Positions 1 through 13,000 of a DNA stretch of 64,000 nucleotides are shown here, piece after piece. The notes under the pieces were generated by a model that saw only the letters and a program-made list of their open reading frames with translations, was not told the origin of the DNA and did not search any database. How positions within the stretch are numbered: the first letter of the stretch is position 1; each line of letters opens with the position of its first letter. This DNA comes from Choanephora cucurbitarum (taxonomy: Eukaryota; Mucoromycota; Mucoromycetes; Mucorales; Choanephoraceae): the NCBI GenBank assembly GCA_025331435.1, contig JAIWNI010000049.1, positions 1 through 64,000 on the forward strand, given 5' to 3'. The translations under genes were made by a program, and so were the position numbers.

Positions 1-1091
1 AGCCATGACATCGTGATTCATTGAAGTCTATTTCTTGTAGAATGGTTATCGATTGCGGTTAGAAATTGGGGTGAAACTTTTGACATATATCTCTAGCAAC
101 TGTCAACAGACAAACATACCTTTTGGAAAATAAAAGGCCTGCGAAAAGCAAAATGGCTGGTGGACCGTCCAGTATTGTGTGGTTTGTATTCACAAGTTGC
201 ACGACTAGTCAGGCCAAGCAACTGCGCAATATAGGAAGTATTCTATTGCCTTCTAAGACCAATTAAACATATCTTTGTTTCTGAACAAAAATAAACTCTA
301 ACTCAATGTGTCGATTTGCTTTCTCAATTTACCATTCATTGGTATAGCAGAGCCAAGAATGAATCAGCTCTAGAAACTGAGACACATCATGGTTCGGTGC
401 TCTTAATCAGTTACTGAAAATAGACACAACAATCCAAGGTAGATCTCAGAAAAGATGGCAAAAGATATTTTACTTGGTTTATGTAAGATCTTTAGTATAC
501 GCAAGCAACAGCTCCAGCTAGTGAATTTCGCGCTTTGATAGGGCTGTACTTGCAGTGTGTACATGTGTACTTTTCTCTTTTGTCTTCAGTTCGTTCATGC
601 ATATTTTACTTTGTGTTGCACTGGTGCAAACTTGCAGTGGCTCATGCATTGACTCTTGATGCTACTTCTGCTAATGGATATGTTACCAATGTGAACAATG
701 GCTTTGCTGCTGCTAAGACTGGTTACTATGTTTAGGCTAGTTGTTTCGTTTAGGTCCTCCATTAAACATACAATCATTTCCAATTTCAAACAAATAGTAG
801 AAGAACCATACATTTGACTGTCAAACTTCATGTGCCGAACTTTCATTTTAAACTGTAGGCAGAGTGTGCTTTCTTTTATTTAATTTTCCTACTCTATGCA
901 ACTTGAATGGAGACTGAACAAACAGAGTGTTTCCTTCACCACTAAGACCGATAATTTCTTTTTTCATCTCTCTTTTCGAATTATTCTTCTGCACCCGTAG
1001 GTGCATATACATGTTTGCCTCTTTGTTGAAAAGAAGTCATACCTTTACCACTGCCTACAACACCCACTACAGAACATAAAGGGTTGCTTGC
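1..1091. other. Left-edge sequence with no supportable gene
   Basis: I see no convincing gene here. A 66-codon open frame at 535-735 (+) ends in a stretch rich in Ala, Thr and Asn, but it has no upstream exon, no splice context and no family resemblance that I recognise. The last few hundred bases probably form the 3' flank of the SPF30-like gene that ends at 1092 on the minus strand. Confidence 0.5.
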
Positions 1092-1883
1092 TTAAGTTAA
1101 CCTATTTTCTTCTATTCTTTTTCTGCCTTTTTTGTTACCTTTGCCTTCAGGATTATCAGGTGTTTTGAAAATACTCTTTTTGTTGATGACAGGCGCTGCT
1201 GTCTTTTTCTTTTTACTAGAGGAAGAAGAGCCTGTAGCAAAATTCAACCAAGCATTCTTCTTGCTTTCAAATTCACTTGCCTTCTTCTTCTTTAATGAAG
1301 CTGCAGGAGTAGGTGGTAGAGAGTGATTATTATGACCAGCTAGACTGGATGAAGAAGAAGCATTGGTTGCTTGAGGTGCAGCCTCTTTCTTCTTTCGCTT
1401 TGAGCTTGAGTCCACCACCTCTTCGAAAATACCAGGTCGCTTTTTATCTACTATGGGTTTAATATCCTCAGCTTTCACAAATTCTACATCATTGTATCCT
1501 TTAAATTTTACTGAAAATACTTGATCTGCTCCACCAATAGCGGTGATGATGGCCTTGTAGAACTGGCCATCACCTGACCAACGTGCTAGTACTTCTTGAT
1601 CCACTGAGAACTCATGTAGCTTAAGTGCTGTTGTCGACGTAGAAGAAGGCGTTGGCTCTGAGTCGTATTTGCGCTTGTTCTTAGGTGCGGGTGGACCTTG
1701 CGTGCCTGCGGAAGTAACAGTAGGTGTTGCGGGTGTCGTTGGAGTTACTGCTTCAAACATAGCAATAAGTTCTTTCAAGTCATTTTGTAGTTTCTGTAGT
1801 TCCTCATTTTCGGGATCTGCTTGTAGGGCAAGCTCGACTTGTTCGAGTTGAAACTTGTAAGACTCAATCTCTTCTGCACTCAT
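1092..1883 (-). CDS. spf30: SPF30/SMNDC1-like Tudor-domain splicing factor
   Basis: Single-exon gene of 263 aa. Residues about 1-45 form an acidic, Leu/Glu-rich helix (MSAEEIESYKFQLEQVELAL), as at the start of SMN-related splicing factor 30. A Tudor domain follows at about residues 90-145 (KLHEFSVDQEVLARW, then YKAIITAI and FKGYNDVEFV), the fold that reads symmetric dimethyl-arginine on Sm proteins. The C-terminal half is low-complexity, with Ser runs and Lys-rich clusters (KKKKASEF, NKKGRKRIEENRLT) suited to nuclear localisation. In the family the protein helps assemble U2 and tri-snRNP complexes. The length is close to the usual 230-300 aa. The start is the first ATG of the frame and follows an AT-rich leader. 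The Tudor core makes the family call strong; the exact orthologue is inferred. Confidence 0.88.
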   Translation of the reverse strand: MSAEEIESYKFQLEQVELALQADPENEELQKLQNDLKELIAMFEAVTPTTPATPTVTSAGTQGPPAPKNKRKYDSEPTPSSTSTTALKLHEFSVDQEVLARWSGDGQFYKAIITAIGGADQVFSVKFKGYNDVEFVKAEDIKPIVDKKRPGIFEEVVDSSSKRKKKEAAPQATNASSSSSLAGHNNHSLPPTPAASLKKKKASEFESKKNAWLNFATGSSSSSKKKKTAAPVINKKSIFKTPDNPEGKGNKKGRKRIEENRLT

Positions 1884-4800
1884 TCTTTATGTAGTGTAGT
1901 ATATATTAAATATATATGCAAGAAAAGAAAGGATTTTAGCTTAGGTGTTTTATACTTAAGTGTCCTAATTTTGGGTGTCCGGAAAAATATAGACTAAATT
2001 AGAAAAGTGGTCACTTTGTTCTTTTTTGAATTTAAGATCTTCACCTTCACCAGACAAATCGTATGATGGACTTTGTCTACAGTCCTTGGTCTTGTTGATC
2101 TCTTTTGAATACAGCTAGTCTTGATTTGAGAGCACACTTATATCAAGTTCATCTCGTTAAGATGATTCTGGTGTTAGTAGCGGCATTCGCATATCTGCTC
2201 CAACGCAATTATGAGTAATTAAGAACATAATGAACTAAAAAGAAGTTTGAGCATGATTTACCAAACCGGCATTGTTGTTCGCTGGACACTAGAGACACAA
2301 TTTCGGCGGATACGAAGTGCGATTGACTATGACAAATAATTAGAAAGTCTATCCGAAGTAAAGTCAAAAATTGCATCCCAGATTTCTTTTCTTTACTTGT
2401 CTAGAACAAAGAACCTGGAAATCTATTTGAGAAATAAAGACGCCATTGCAGATAGAAGAACCAAAAACAGGTAAAGCTTTTTTAAAGAAGTGATACAAAG
2501 CGACTATACCACTTAGAGGTACATGGATATTTGAATGATTACCCTATAATATCGGATTTCATATCTTCATTGGAGGGTCAGAAACGAAGATATTTGAGTG
2601 GATCGACAGCAATATTTTCATAATCATTAACATGTTTATAATCTGCATTTGCGGAATTGACATGATAGACTAGACGAACAGAGTTGTACAGCTAATCCAG
2701 ACCGGCAAAGGCAGGAAGTTCGTCAATTGTGACATTTTAGCATTTTCAGAACACCTGTACTCTTCAGACATAATTTTTATTGTAAATTTCTTTGCAGGTT
2801 GATATTTGTTAGGACTTCTGAAGAAGTAAGCATCATATCCCAGCTTCTTAATTTTGTTTTTTTAAGTATAGGTAACCTCATCGAGCTCATCTCAATCTAT
2901 ATATGTCTGTGCTAAATACTCATGAACATTGTGGTTTGGCTTGAGAGTTTTATTTGACCTCTCTTAAATAGCTTTCTTCATCATCGTTCTGTCTTGTTTC
3001 TTGGAATAAAATCCTTTTATTTTCTTTTTACTTTACATGCATTTTCCAATCGGTTAAACACTTGATTTATATTTTGTTGAAGTTTATTGGCTTCAGAATG
3101 AGAGAAGTCTGAGATGGAGGCTAGTAGTGAAGCTGCTTTAGATATATGTCGCGATTACTGAGCTTTTTCTTGAGACCTAGTCTGCTTGCATCCACTCTAA
3201 ATCTTTCCATTTTTATCTTGTAAACTCCTTTCGGCAGATCTTTGAGTATTTTGTTTGGATTGTTTTTATCTTTCTTAAGCAAGTTTCGCCAATGACTTCT
3301 CGATCTACATCTTAAGTCAATTGAGGAGAGAGAGATGACTGGCAAGTAGACATGATTTTTGTTCTCTTTAGTTTCTGGCAGTCTTGCTATGATTGTAAGA
3401 GATAACAATTATACTGTTTTGTTCTCTCAGGGGTAAGATGAATACGTAGTAAATGACTTAAAGGCTGATTCGGTGTTTTTCCAAAACGACCAAGACGGGT
3501 CTACACACTCTTGAAGTCTACGAAATACATGCAATCGACTTTTTTTATCAAGTGTTTGATAAGAGTAGACTCTTCATCCTCTTTAGAAGGTGTTGCATCG
3601 TCGGAAATTTTTGATTAAAGGATTCTTATTTGAAGCCTCTTATTAGGTAGTTATAGGCATTACGAGTCATTCGAAGATAAGGTTTTTATATTATCAATTT
3701 GTAAGAACAAAAAAAAAGAAAGAGCACAGCTAAGACATTGTTTAAGATACCGGGCTGCTAAATTGTGATGCTTCTCTTTTACTTTTATATACAAAACGCC
3801 AATAATAAGAAAACGAAAATCCTTTGTACCAGTATTCACATATAGAGTTGTTCTTGAATGCAGTCAAAAAGCTTCGAAATGATAACGTGAATTAGACAGT
3901 CGTCTATCAAAGCAAAGAAAAACGATACCTAAAAGCTGAACAAACTAAGTTTTCCTTTCGTCTAAGCGTCTATCTAAATATTTTACTGCTTCGATTAGTT
4001 TACTAACTAGTTGAATAGAAGTTTCACACTAAACAACCTTAGCTTTCTAACAGAGTAGTAGATTGATATTATGCTTTTGTCTTTGAGAGGATAACCATTG
4101 GCCTTAAAACTTTATTCTGACTCAGGGTAAATCACATAACATATCAAATCAAGGAAACCATCTGATATTAATTGGTGACAACAAACTCAAGAAAGATCGT
4201 TCTTGTACATTTTCATGCTATCGTAGCACTCCATCAAACAAAAGTAGAAAGTTAATCAATAAGACGTAGGCTGAATGGATTTTACTTTGAAGTCTTTTAA
4301 GTGACGGGTCACCTGAGATAAACTTTACTTTATCATATGGGGGTCGAAAAAAGAGGGAATGAAATAGAGTACCGACGCAGCGGAAGCATGGGGAACTTGA
4401 TTTTAAGTGCTGATGCTGGTTTTAATTATGTAACTTGTCTACAGAAGACATTCAAAAAAATGTCAATACGGTGCTTTGTGCTTAAAACAAAATAAAAAAG
4501 CTACTCTTGATTTTGAGAATCATTTTCATAATTGTGGGAAAGCTTGTAATATACGAAGGGTGCACTACTAGAGTTTGCCGTTTTTGAGGTAAATATGCTG
4601 AAAGAACAGTTGTCCCTTCCCCCCTAAGTTTTCTTTTTCAATAGACAATTCATGTTACAATTATACCAGTTTTAATATAACAAAGATATGTGTTTGTAAA
4701 CAAAATCTTTCAGCAAAAAGAGACACAGTCCATATAGAAAGTGTACCTCTACATATCACTGTTCTTCTGTGAAACTCTGAAAGCTGTATGTTTAGTTTTC

Positions 4801-6630
4801 TTATTTACTTGATGGAGGTGGGTTTTACCTGAGAATTGCTGTACCGAAATTAGTACATACAATAGCCGAATTCTTTGAATGCAAATAACGATAGTGTTAT
4901 GCATAAGAAAATACTATCAACAGAAAGAGGTAAGGTAAGCAATGATTGCCATTTTGTTTATTCGAAATTTCTGCCAGCACAAGTCGCCGGAACAACTCAT
5001 TGTTCAAGGAATAAACGCTCCCAATTTTGGCAGTAAACACATCTTGGAAGCTTATACAGTAGTCACTCGATCCAGGAGTATACTTGACATAAAAGTGTAA
5101 TTCTCTAGCTTGAAAATCGCTTCAAGCGCTACCACATCATTTAACTTAAGAGCATATTCAATAGAGGAGAACATTTCTCAAGAATACGGGCGCTTTTGAA
5201 TAAGGAGACTATTGCAATTACTAGACGGTAACCTCTCAAAAAAGGCTCTTCGGAAAATGGCTTTACTGCTCTAGGGCTGAGGTGTGTGTTCAATGATTTG
5301 AAGCGGCTCAAATCCAGCATGTATGGCATATTTTGGGCTATCTATTTTTAATAATCAAACTTGACAAAATAAACTCTTGTTTTGCCCCCATCGACCCGTT
5401 GATACTATAATTTTTTAGGCTTCTAGACACTTGGTTTTCTAAAGTGGATTGCGTTGACAAATACTTTCGGCTTTGCTGTGAAATGAGCAAATATGAGGCA
5501 TTCAAAAACCGCGTACATATCAAGCTATAAAAAAAAAGTGCATGTTGACAATAAGTGAGCTATTTGCTCTTAGTAGCTTAATGTCAATTCAAAGACTGTA
5601 CTGATTTTAGTGCAGAATACAAATGTCAGTGCACTTCAAACATCGTTCGATGAAAAAAAATATAGGAGGGCAATTACTACTCAGTGTGGCTACCTGTAGT
5701 TATGCTCTTGCCATGTTACAAGAAAATCAAGTTTCAACGGAAGAAAACTCTCTAATGATAAGTAACTTACAAAGTCATTATTAAGAGCATGTTTATGCTC
5801 AAGAGAGACTTGACTGACCTTCCAAGTCTTCTTAGCATTGTGTCCTACAGAGTCATTAATAGGTTAAAGGCGCTGCTTTTTATCAGACCGGCAGAACGTA
5901 GTATTCTTCCTTGTCTCCTTAACAGAGGTTCGCCTTCATTTGAAAAGCTTTGGCATTTCAGGCCCGATTTTGCTTTTCGTAGCCATACTGTCAACTTGCT
6001 TATTTTTTGTTATTGTTTTTTCTTTCTAGCCTTCCTAAGAGGGTTATCATATCTACATTGTAAAACAATGAAACCGTTTTTTCTGTTTTTGAGCGTAGTG
6101 ATTGAGCAATTGGACTAAATATCTGAACCTTGCGCCTTCTCATTAAGCTCCTCCAGACTCTGAACTTGTTGCTTACATAGAAAACCATCGATAAAAAATG
6201 GGACCGTGAATAGTATTAGTATCTTCATTTTGTATATCCAGAAGCCAAAAAAGAGCTTCAATGACTAAAACAGCGCGAAGTGAGAATACTAATATCGTTC
6301 GTATCCACAAATCTCTATCAGTGGACCATCAGCAGCGTTTTATTATGTTATTTAAAGACCCAAAGATGTTGTGCTTGAAAAACTAAGCTCACGCACAGTC
6401 AATTATTGGTTTTCTCAGCAACCATTTGCTGTACAGCGGGCAGCTAGATTGGTCTTAGAGAACGAGCCTATTGTTTATAAGATCAGCGACTTCTTGTGGA
6501 TGCAGTAGTATTAAAGCTACTTCGATTTGTTTTTGAAGTTCAGAATATTCAAAAGTCACAGCTCAAAGTTATATGCATTAAAGAAACCACTTTTTCTCTT
6601 TCTTTCTCATTTCTATTTATATACAAGAGC
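1884..6630. other. 4.7 kb gene-poor region with decayed reading frames
   Basis: No intact gene is visible between SPF30 and TFB1. Short open stretches on the minus strand look like coding relics. One reads about 60 codons with a single stop at roughly 3430-3605 and continues, after a frame change, into an open 95-codon Lys/Arg-rich stretch at 3121-3408. Others lie at 5141-5329 and 5338-5523 (-) and 5789-6118 (+). None matches a family that I recognise. The most economical reading is an old transposon or dead gene; a long non-coding RNA cannot be excluded. Confidence 0.4.
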
Positions 6631-8931
6631 ATGTGGGAGCCTAACGAGCAGTTATTGTTGAGAGCTGCTGTTCGGTACAAAAAGCACGAAGGAACACTCT
6701 TTGTAACACCACGCCGTGTTGCATGGCAGCAACAAGGTTCATCTCAACTACTACCTTCTATTTATTATAATGACATCAACAGTTTAGCGCAAACACCAGA
6801 GACATCAGCAAGAGTGCTGCTCAAGATATCCATCAAACCACCCGCAACTAAGGACTATACATTTCAGTTCACTTCAGCTAAGAACATTCAAGAAAGAGAG
6901 GCCATGAAAGCACAAATAGCCGAACTACTGGCCCGCACGCGCGGTTCCACTGTGGGGACACCAGCAGCGTTTACACCAACAGCATCTGCCATGGCTTCGC
7001 CTTTACCGTCCACACCACCACCACCACAACCGTCAACGCCAGTAGGTGTTGCCATCACTAACACACCTACAATAGCATCACCTCAACTGCCTCAACCGCA
7101 GCCAACTCATAAACCTGTTATTGCTTCGCCAGGTACACCCACAAGTGGAGCAGCTAGCCCAAGGTCATGGCGGCAGGAGGAGTTTAATGATCGTCGCCAA
7201 CTATTAACATCCAGCCGAGAATTACAGACATTGCATAAGGAATTGGTAGTCATTGGTAAAAGTGTGGATGAAGAAGAATTTTGGTCAAGTCCTTATGTAA
7301 AGCGTATTAGACAGGTAAAGGAAATAAAAGAAAGAAAACAACGGAAGGCAGTTCTGACTTACAGTATTTTTTCTTTTCAATTAGAAACTGAAAAAAGATG
7401 CTGTATCAAGAGAAGGCAAACAAAAGGGCAAATCATCCAGAATGGTCGAATTAAAGCCTGGTCAGCAAGAAGGCTCAGATGTTAAATACACCTTAACTAG
7501 TCAAATCATTCACAACATCTTTACTGAATTTCCGTCTGGTGAGTCTTCTTTTCTCTTTTCTGATTCAAGCGATTAACTTTTTTGGCAAAAAAAAAACAGT
7601 TAAAAGAGCTTATGATGCCAATGTACCTGATAAGGTAAGCTGGAAAAGAAAAGAAGAGCAATGTGTATAGACATGGCTAATTATATTTCTTTTCTTTTCT
7701 TCATCTAAAGATGACTGAACAAGCGTTTTGGAAACGGTTTTTGGCCTCCGAATTCTTTCATCGGTCAAGAACTGGAGCAAGGTCTCATTTAGCACCTTAT
7801 GATGATATATTTGATCGCTGTTTGCAAGAAGAAGATGATGGTAAAGCTTCATGTTGGCATAGACTTTTGTGTGTATATTTATCTATGAAGTTGTCTAGAA
7901 AACTCAAAACCTCCATCCATGGCACGTATGGATAAGATACGATTTGATATTGACCTGTCTCGCACTGAGGAAGATCATATGGAAAGTGGTAATGCACCTG
8001 ATTTTACAATGAAGCCAGGTAGAGAAGTGCAATCCTTACCTTTGATTCGTCGATTCAACCGTCACTCGTCCCGTGTGCTTGAAGTACCACCATCGTAAGA
8101 ACAACCAAATAACTATATGAAAAGGTAGTCTGATCATTGTTTTCTTTGGAAATTTCTAGTAAGATAAGGCAGGATGAAGCGTCAGCCGAAAAACAGATAG
8201 AAGAAGAGATTGTCATAAAAGATCTGTTAGATGAACCAGCCCCAGAAAAGATTGTGCTGGATATCCAGGATACAAGACGTTATTTTGAAAGTCAAGCAGG
8301 TGGTTTAGATGAGAAGAGGCTAAGTGAACATGAGACAAAAGAGCTATTGAACGGCATGAAGCGAAAGTTTGAGGGCTGGCAACCAGATATGGCTAGACAA
8401 GTGATTCAACCTCGTGTAGCCGATAGAGTGTGTATGGAACTGACCAATGTTATTAAGCGCAAAATTCGGCATGATGATAAATCTGCTCAAGGTAAAAAAA
8501 AAAAGTTGCAATGAGAAGATTCCATAGCTCAATTTATTTTAGATGTTAAGCTGACGCCTCAATTACAACAAAAAATACAAAGCTTTCATTCTGCCACTAA
8601 TGAAATACTGCGTCATTTCTGGTCTTCATTTGAGCCTTATAAACCAGCAAAGAACATGAGAATGATCGAGGGATTAAGGAAACAACAAGAAAAAATCAAA
8701 GAGTTATTAGCCACTGTCGCTCATAGTGATGGTGACACTGAACGCTGTAGACAGGTAAGAACGTGTGTGTGTGTGTATGTGTGTGCATGGGAGAGAGAGA
8801 GGGGGAGTATTGAAACATCTACTCAAATCCATTCCACTCAATCATAGGCTTTAATGCCAGTGATACAGGCTGTAGATAGAGCATTAGAACAATCAAAGAA
8901 ACGCAACAGAGTTAAAAAAGTAGTCAAATAA
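6631..8931 (+). CDS. TFB1: TFIIH core subunit Tfb1/GTF2H1 (p62)
   Basis: Eight exons (6631-7314, 7385-7538, 7600-7634, 7711-7840, 7899-8094, 8160-8491, 8543-8754, 8848-8931) join in frame to 608 aa. The N-terminus is the p62 PH/PTB-like domain (about residues 1-105: KKHEGTLFVTPRRVAW, YTFQFTSAKNIQEREAMKAQ), which in this family binds activators, TFIIE and XPC/Rad4. A Pro/Thr-rich linker follows. The first BSD domain is near residue 200 (LVVIGKSVDEEEFW) and the second near residue 295 (DKMTEQAFWKRFLASEFF). The C-terminal half is helical and ends in a basic tail (QSKKRNRVKKVVK). Tfb1 is a structural subunit of TFIIH in transcription initiation and nucleotide excision repair. The start at 6631 (ATGTGGGAGCC) begins the PH domain directly; an in-frame upstream extension to 6496 looks like leader sequence. 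Confidence 0.95.
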
Positions 8932-9324
8932 AGTGTGCTATTCAGACATATACTTCTACCCACAAAAAAGAAACAATACCTAACAGTGTAAGAAAAAGCG
9001 CATTCCTTTAAATTCTTATAGTACACTTTAAAGCTGGCTTTCACATTTTTCTAATATGCTAAATGTTGACATGATAAGGTTTTATATGTATCCATACATT
9101 TCTTGTGAGGTAATAGCAGAAAAAAAAGGAGAAAAGTACAATAAACTACACACTTAAAAAAGAAAAAAAAAGAGGTAGGCTAAACAAAATGCATACAATA
9201 ACAAGGAGACTATGGGATTTGCATGTCTATATATAAGTCTTCTTTTCCGGTCCCTCTTTTCTTTTTCTTGTTTTCTCTCTCTCTCTCACTCTCTTTTTTT
9301 CTTTCTATATCTCAATTTCTGTAT
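8932..9324. other. Intergenic gap, TFB1 to exchanger gene
   Basis: About 390 bp between tandem genes. It holds the TFB1 3' flank (AT-rich, with an AATAAA-like ACAATAAAC near 9140) and, at about 9240-9320, a long pyrimidine-rich tract of CTCTCT and TTTCTTT just before the next start codon. Pyrimidine tracts of this sort precede several genes in the window and probably mark core promoters. No gene is visible. Confidence 0.5.
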
Positions 9325-12300
9325 ATGCATCGATTTATTGGCTACTTTCTTCTGACTCTTATTCTCGGCTTATCACTAACACTAAGGCGAGCGAGTATAT
9401 CAATGATTGCTGAGAATTTTTTCTATAAAAACAACTCTATCACTTTAGAAAGTTCAATTGTAAGATCAGCAGAAGAAAAAAAAAGAGAAAATTACTGTTA
9501 CTCATATCAAGTACAAGGATCAATGCATTGACATTGGTTCACAAGCTGATCAATGTCAATTTGTAATGAATGCTTGTCATGGCTTTAGTGCATTTTACCT
9601 TAGATTGTATTATTGTTCTACTTTCTGGAAACCTATTTCTATTACCATTCTTGTAAGTTCATCTCCTCTTTAAGCCGCCCCCTTTTCTTTTGCTCCACAT
9701 GGATTCACTCTCCTCTCCACCCCCTAATGTTATGCCTTAAATTTTTTTTATGTCTCAATCTTATTATTACAATTCTTTTTCTAGCTGGGCTGTCTCTTGA
9801 TGCTTTTTGGTGCCATTAGTGTGGTAGCTTCAGATTTCTTTTGTAAGCTTGTAAAACATGGTATTTTGTGATTCGATTAACAAGGTTGATATTATGTTCA
9901 GGTCCAAATTTACAAACTATTTCGTCTAAATTACAATTATCCGAAAGCATGGTAAATACATTGATTATATTTTATAAAAGAAAAGACGGGCATAACTCAA
10001 GGTGAATTAGGCAGGTGTCACTGTATTGGCGTTAGGCAACGGAAGCCCGGATTTATTCAGTACATTTAGGTACATTTGAATTAAGGAAATTGAAAGTTGA
10101 ATCCCTTCCCTCTCCATCCTAAAGAAAAATAACAATAGTGCTCTAGATACGGGTGCAGGCTCATTGGCCATTGGCGAACTGATAGGTGCAGCATTTTTTA
10201 TTGTGGCAATTGTATCAGGCTGTATGTCAATTATCCAACCATTTCAGTCTCAAAGAGTGACTTTTATGCGTGATGCTTCATTTCTAACGGGTGCTATCAT
10301 CATTATGACTTGGATTGTCTATCATCAACAGATTACATGGTATCATAGTGTGATATTGATTTGTTACTATCTTGCCTATGTATCTGCAGTTGTCATTTCT
10401 GCATGCACTACCATTCCTCCACATCATGGGTTACAAATAGAACCAAAAAGAGACGATGCTTCTTTTATCATTGTGGATGAAGCAACTCATTTACTGCATC
10501 AAGGTATAGACCAAGATAAAAAAAAACCAAGCATACTTCCTGATACTAAAGATATGACTAGACAAAAGAAAGCCACCACGACTTATTATTCCTGAACAAG
10601 GTTTCAACAATTCAAGGCACTCAACTATGTCTCATCTATCAGAATCTCATATGAAGCCTATATCACCTAACTCCTGTCATCGCTCAATCTATTTCGATGC
10701 ACTTTTATCTCGATCAACAAGCATGACAGGATCTATAGCTACTTTAAGAAGCTATCTTCGTCCTATGACACCAAGATTAGGTATTCGAACATCTGTGTTT
10801 GGTGCTATTGAGGTAAAATTTAGAAAAATGAGTGCATCTTTACTATTTCATTCTTAAACAACAATGCATAGTTTCAACAACAAGTGAAGGCCCTAAAACG
10901 AGCAGATCCATCAAAGCAAACATTGTCTGCTCAAACTAGACAGAGACAGACTTCTTTGCCTTATTCTATGTGGCCGAATTCATCCAATGATTTAGCTCAT
11001 TTGACAGACAACAAACTGTTCCCTCCAAAGGCTTCAGGCAGACGAAGCCGTCCTACTTCCTATCACTCAGGTATTCAGCCTATGGCAGATGACTACTTCA
11101 CTTTTCTTTCTGCTCCTCATCATTCAGTCCAAATTCAGTCCTCTTCTTCCACTTCCCCTGCTTCACCATCTCAACAGACAACACCAGATTTGGCTATTCC
11201 TCAGATCAGACTGGCTCCACCCATGACTGAAAACAATCGCTTGGCATTGCCCACCCATATGGCTCGTCAACCGAGCATATCCTCTACAGATGATGCTCAA
11301 ACACATTCAAAGTTCCTTTCAAGCTATAGTCTAGCTCCTCCACCTAGTGTGTTATCGGATTGTGAGTCCTTCGTGTCGGCCGAGCAGCATTTTGGCATGA
11401 GTGCATCTCCCTCATTTGATCATGATGTAAATCGATTACCCTATTTGAAGCCAGACAACCAACCTCCAGCTCACCCACTGCCTCCATGCCATGATGAACA
11501 TAGTGAGATAGATCTTCATGTAGATAGATTGGGTATACCTACAGCTCACCCAAAATTCATGGCGCCTGTTCATGATGATACTGATTCGTTCATCTCTTCA
11601 ATCAACCCTCAACAGACAATTCGATACACAAGTTATCCATCATCCAGACATCCTGGTGGTTTATTCCGCATTTCACTCTATCGATCGCTAGATCGTCTGT
11701 TTATCATGTTTGACCTCTGGATTAAGAAATCATGGTGTTCTAAAATCAGTTCATTACTGGCCATGCCACTCGTACTCATCTTTACCTTGACTTTGCCTGT
11801 AGTGGATCCTGAGGAGCTAGAGGAAGTCAAGGCAGATGATTTAGAATGTTTTCCATTAAGTCATAGTCCTGTAGAACAGGAAGAGGAAGGCTTATCAAAG
11901 CGTAGATTGGATAATTGCTATCTGTCGGTACCTGGATCTACTCATCCATACTCGCCTTCGTCTAAAATGACGATAGAAGATATAGAGATACAGACCTGTT
12001 GGAACAAATATCTGTTGATGGCTCAATGTATCTTCAGTACTCTGTTTGTGTTTAGCAATCTAGCAGGTATATAGCATCTATCTGTGTCGTTTATTCAAAA
12101 GAGACTAATTCATGTTTGCTAACACAGTGATCAATGGTGTCATTCCTGTTTATTTTGTATTTTTCAGTCCATTTGTAGGTGCTCTATTGTGCTATAGCAT
12201 TCATAAGTTTACTCAGTCCAATGAACCACCTACATGGCACTGGATGTTATCATTTGCTGGATTCTTTGTTGCCTTGAATTGGATTTTCTTACTTGCCAAT

Positions 12301-13000
12301 GAAGTCGTTGGTCTATTACAGGTAAGTAAAAGATGCACTAAAACACGGAATGGGAGTATGCTTTAGATCGACTCTAATTCGATGTATATATTCAGGCACT
12401 CGGCAAGATTTTCTCAATCAGTGATGCAATTATGGGCTTGACTGTGTTTGCACTGGTAAGGAGGATTCTCTGATCGACTTCCCCCCCCCCCCTCTCTCTC
12501 TCTCTTTTACAGTTTAGTTTTTAATCAAATTTTAAACCAATATAGGGTAATAGCATTGGTGATTTTGTATCCAATACATCCATTGCCAAAGTAAGGAAAA
12601 AAAAAAGGGAATACTGCATCTATTTCAGTGGACTAAATTTTTTTCTTAGATGGGGTATCCTACGATGGCCATTTCTGCATGTTATGCAGGACCCTTATTA
12701 AGTAAGATATGACGAAATTGTATTTTCTTTCCTTCTTACTTAAAGACGTTTGTAGATATGGTTTTAGGGGTTGGTATTTCTTCACTCTATCAAAACTTAA
12801 AATCAGGCACTGCCTATAAGCTTGAGATTGCACCTACAATTATTATATCCTCCTTTGGCCTGATCACAGTACTAATGAGCACTTTGGTGGTGGTCAACAT
12901 GAATGGATACCATATGACAAAAAGCCTGGGTTGGTGGATGATTGGTGTCTACTCAGTGTGTTGCATTACAAACCTCATTCTGGAGTTTTGTATTCTTTAA
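9325..13000 (+). CDS. NCLX/Ecm27-like Na+(or H+)/Ca2+ exchanger (CaCA superfamily)
   Basis: Thirteen exons (9325-9459, 9512-9652, 9785-9842, 9902-9951, 10011-10069, 10139-10503, 10562-10812, 10872-12066, 12128-12321, 12396-12455, 12546-12590, 12650-12701, 12756-13000) join in frame to 949 aa. Both inverted alpha repeats are present. Alpha-1 reads AGVTVLALGNGSPDLFSTF, with DFFCPNL upstream. Alpha-2 reads MGLTVFALGNSIGDFVSNT. These carry the ion-coordinating GNGxPD and GNSxGDFxxN motifs. The Cys-containing N-terminal segment and the DFFCPNL helix resemble SLC8B1/NCLX and yeast Ecm27. A hydrophilic loop of several hundred residues, rich in Ser and Pro, separates the two membrane halves and probably serves regulation. 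Localisation (mitochondria, ER or vacuole) cannot be read from the sequence. The start is the ATG of a hydrophobic leader; an earlier in-frame ATG at 9223 is less likely. Confidence 0.9.
12481..12506 (+). repeat. Poly-C/(CT)n tract inside an exchanger intron
   Basis: Twelve C residues run straight into a (TC)n tract inside intron 10 of the exchanger gene, upstream of the acceptor at 12545. It is a simple low-complexity tract, likely to vary in length between strains and easy to misassemble. Confidence 0.9.

Noticed and set aside
535..846. Small overlapping frames at the left edge
   Set aside because: Two short frames on opposite strands, no splice sites, no recognisable similarity.
9223..9324. 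Start of the exchanger at 9223
   Set aside because: The extra N-terminus is encoded by the pyrimidine-rich tract (Phe, Ser and Leu runs) and is better read as promoter or leader; ATG 9325 is preferred.
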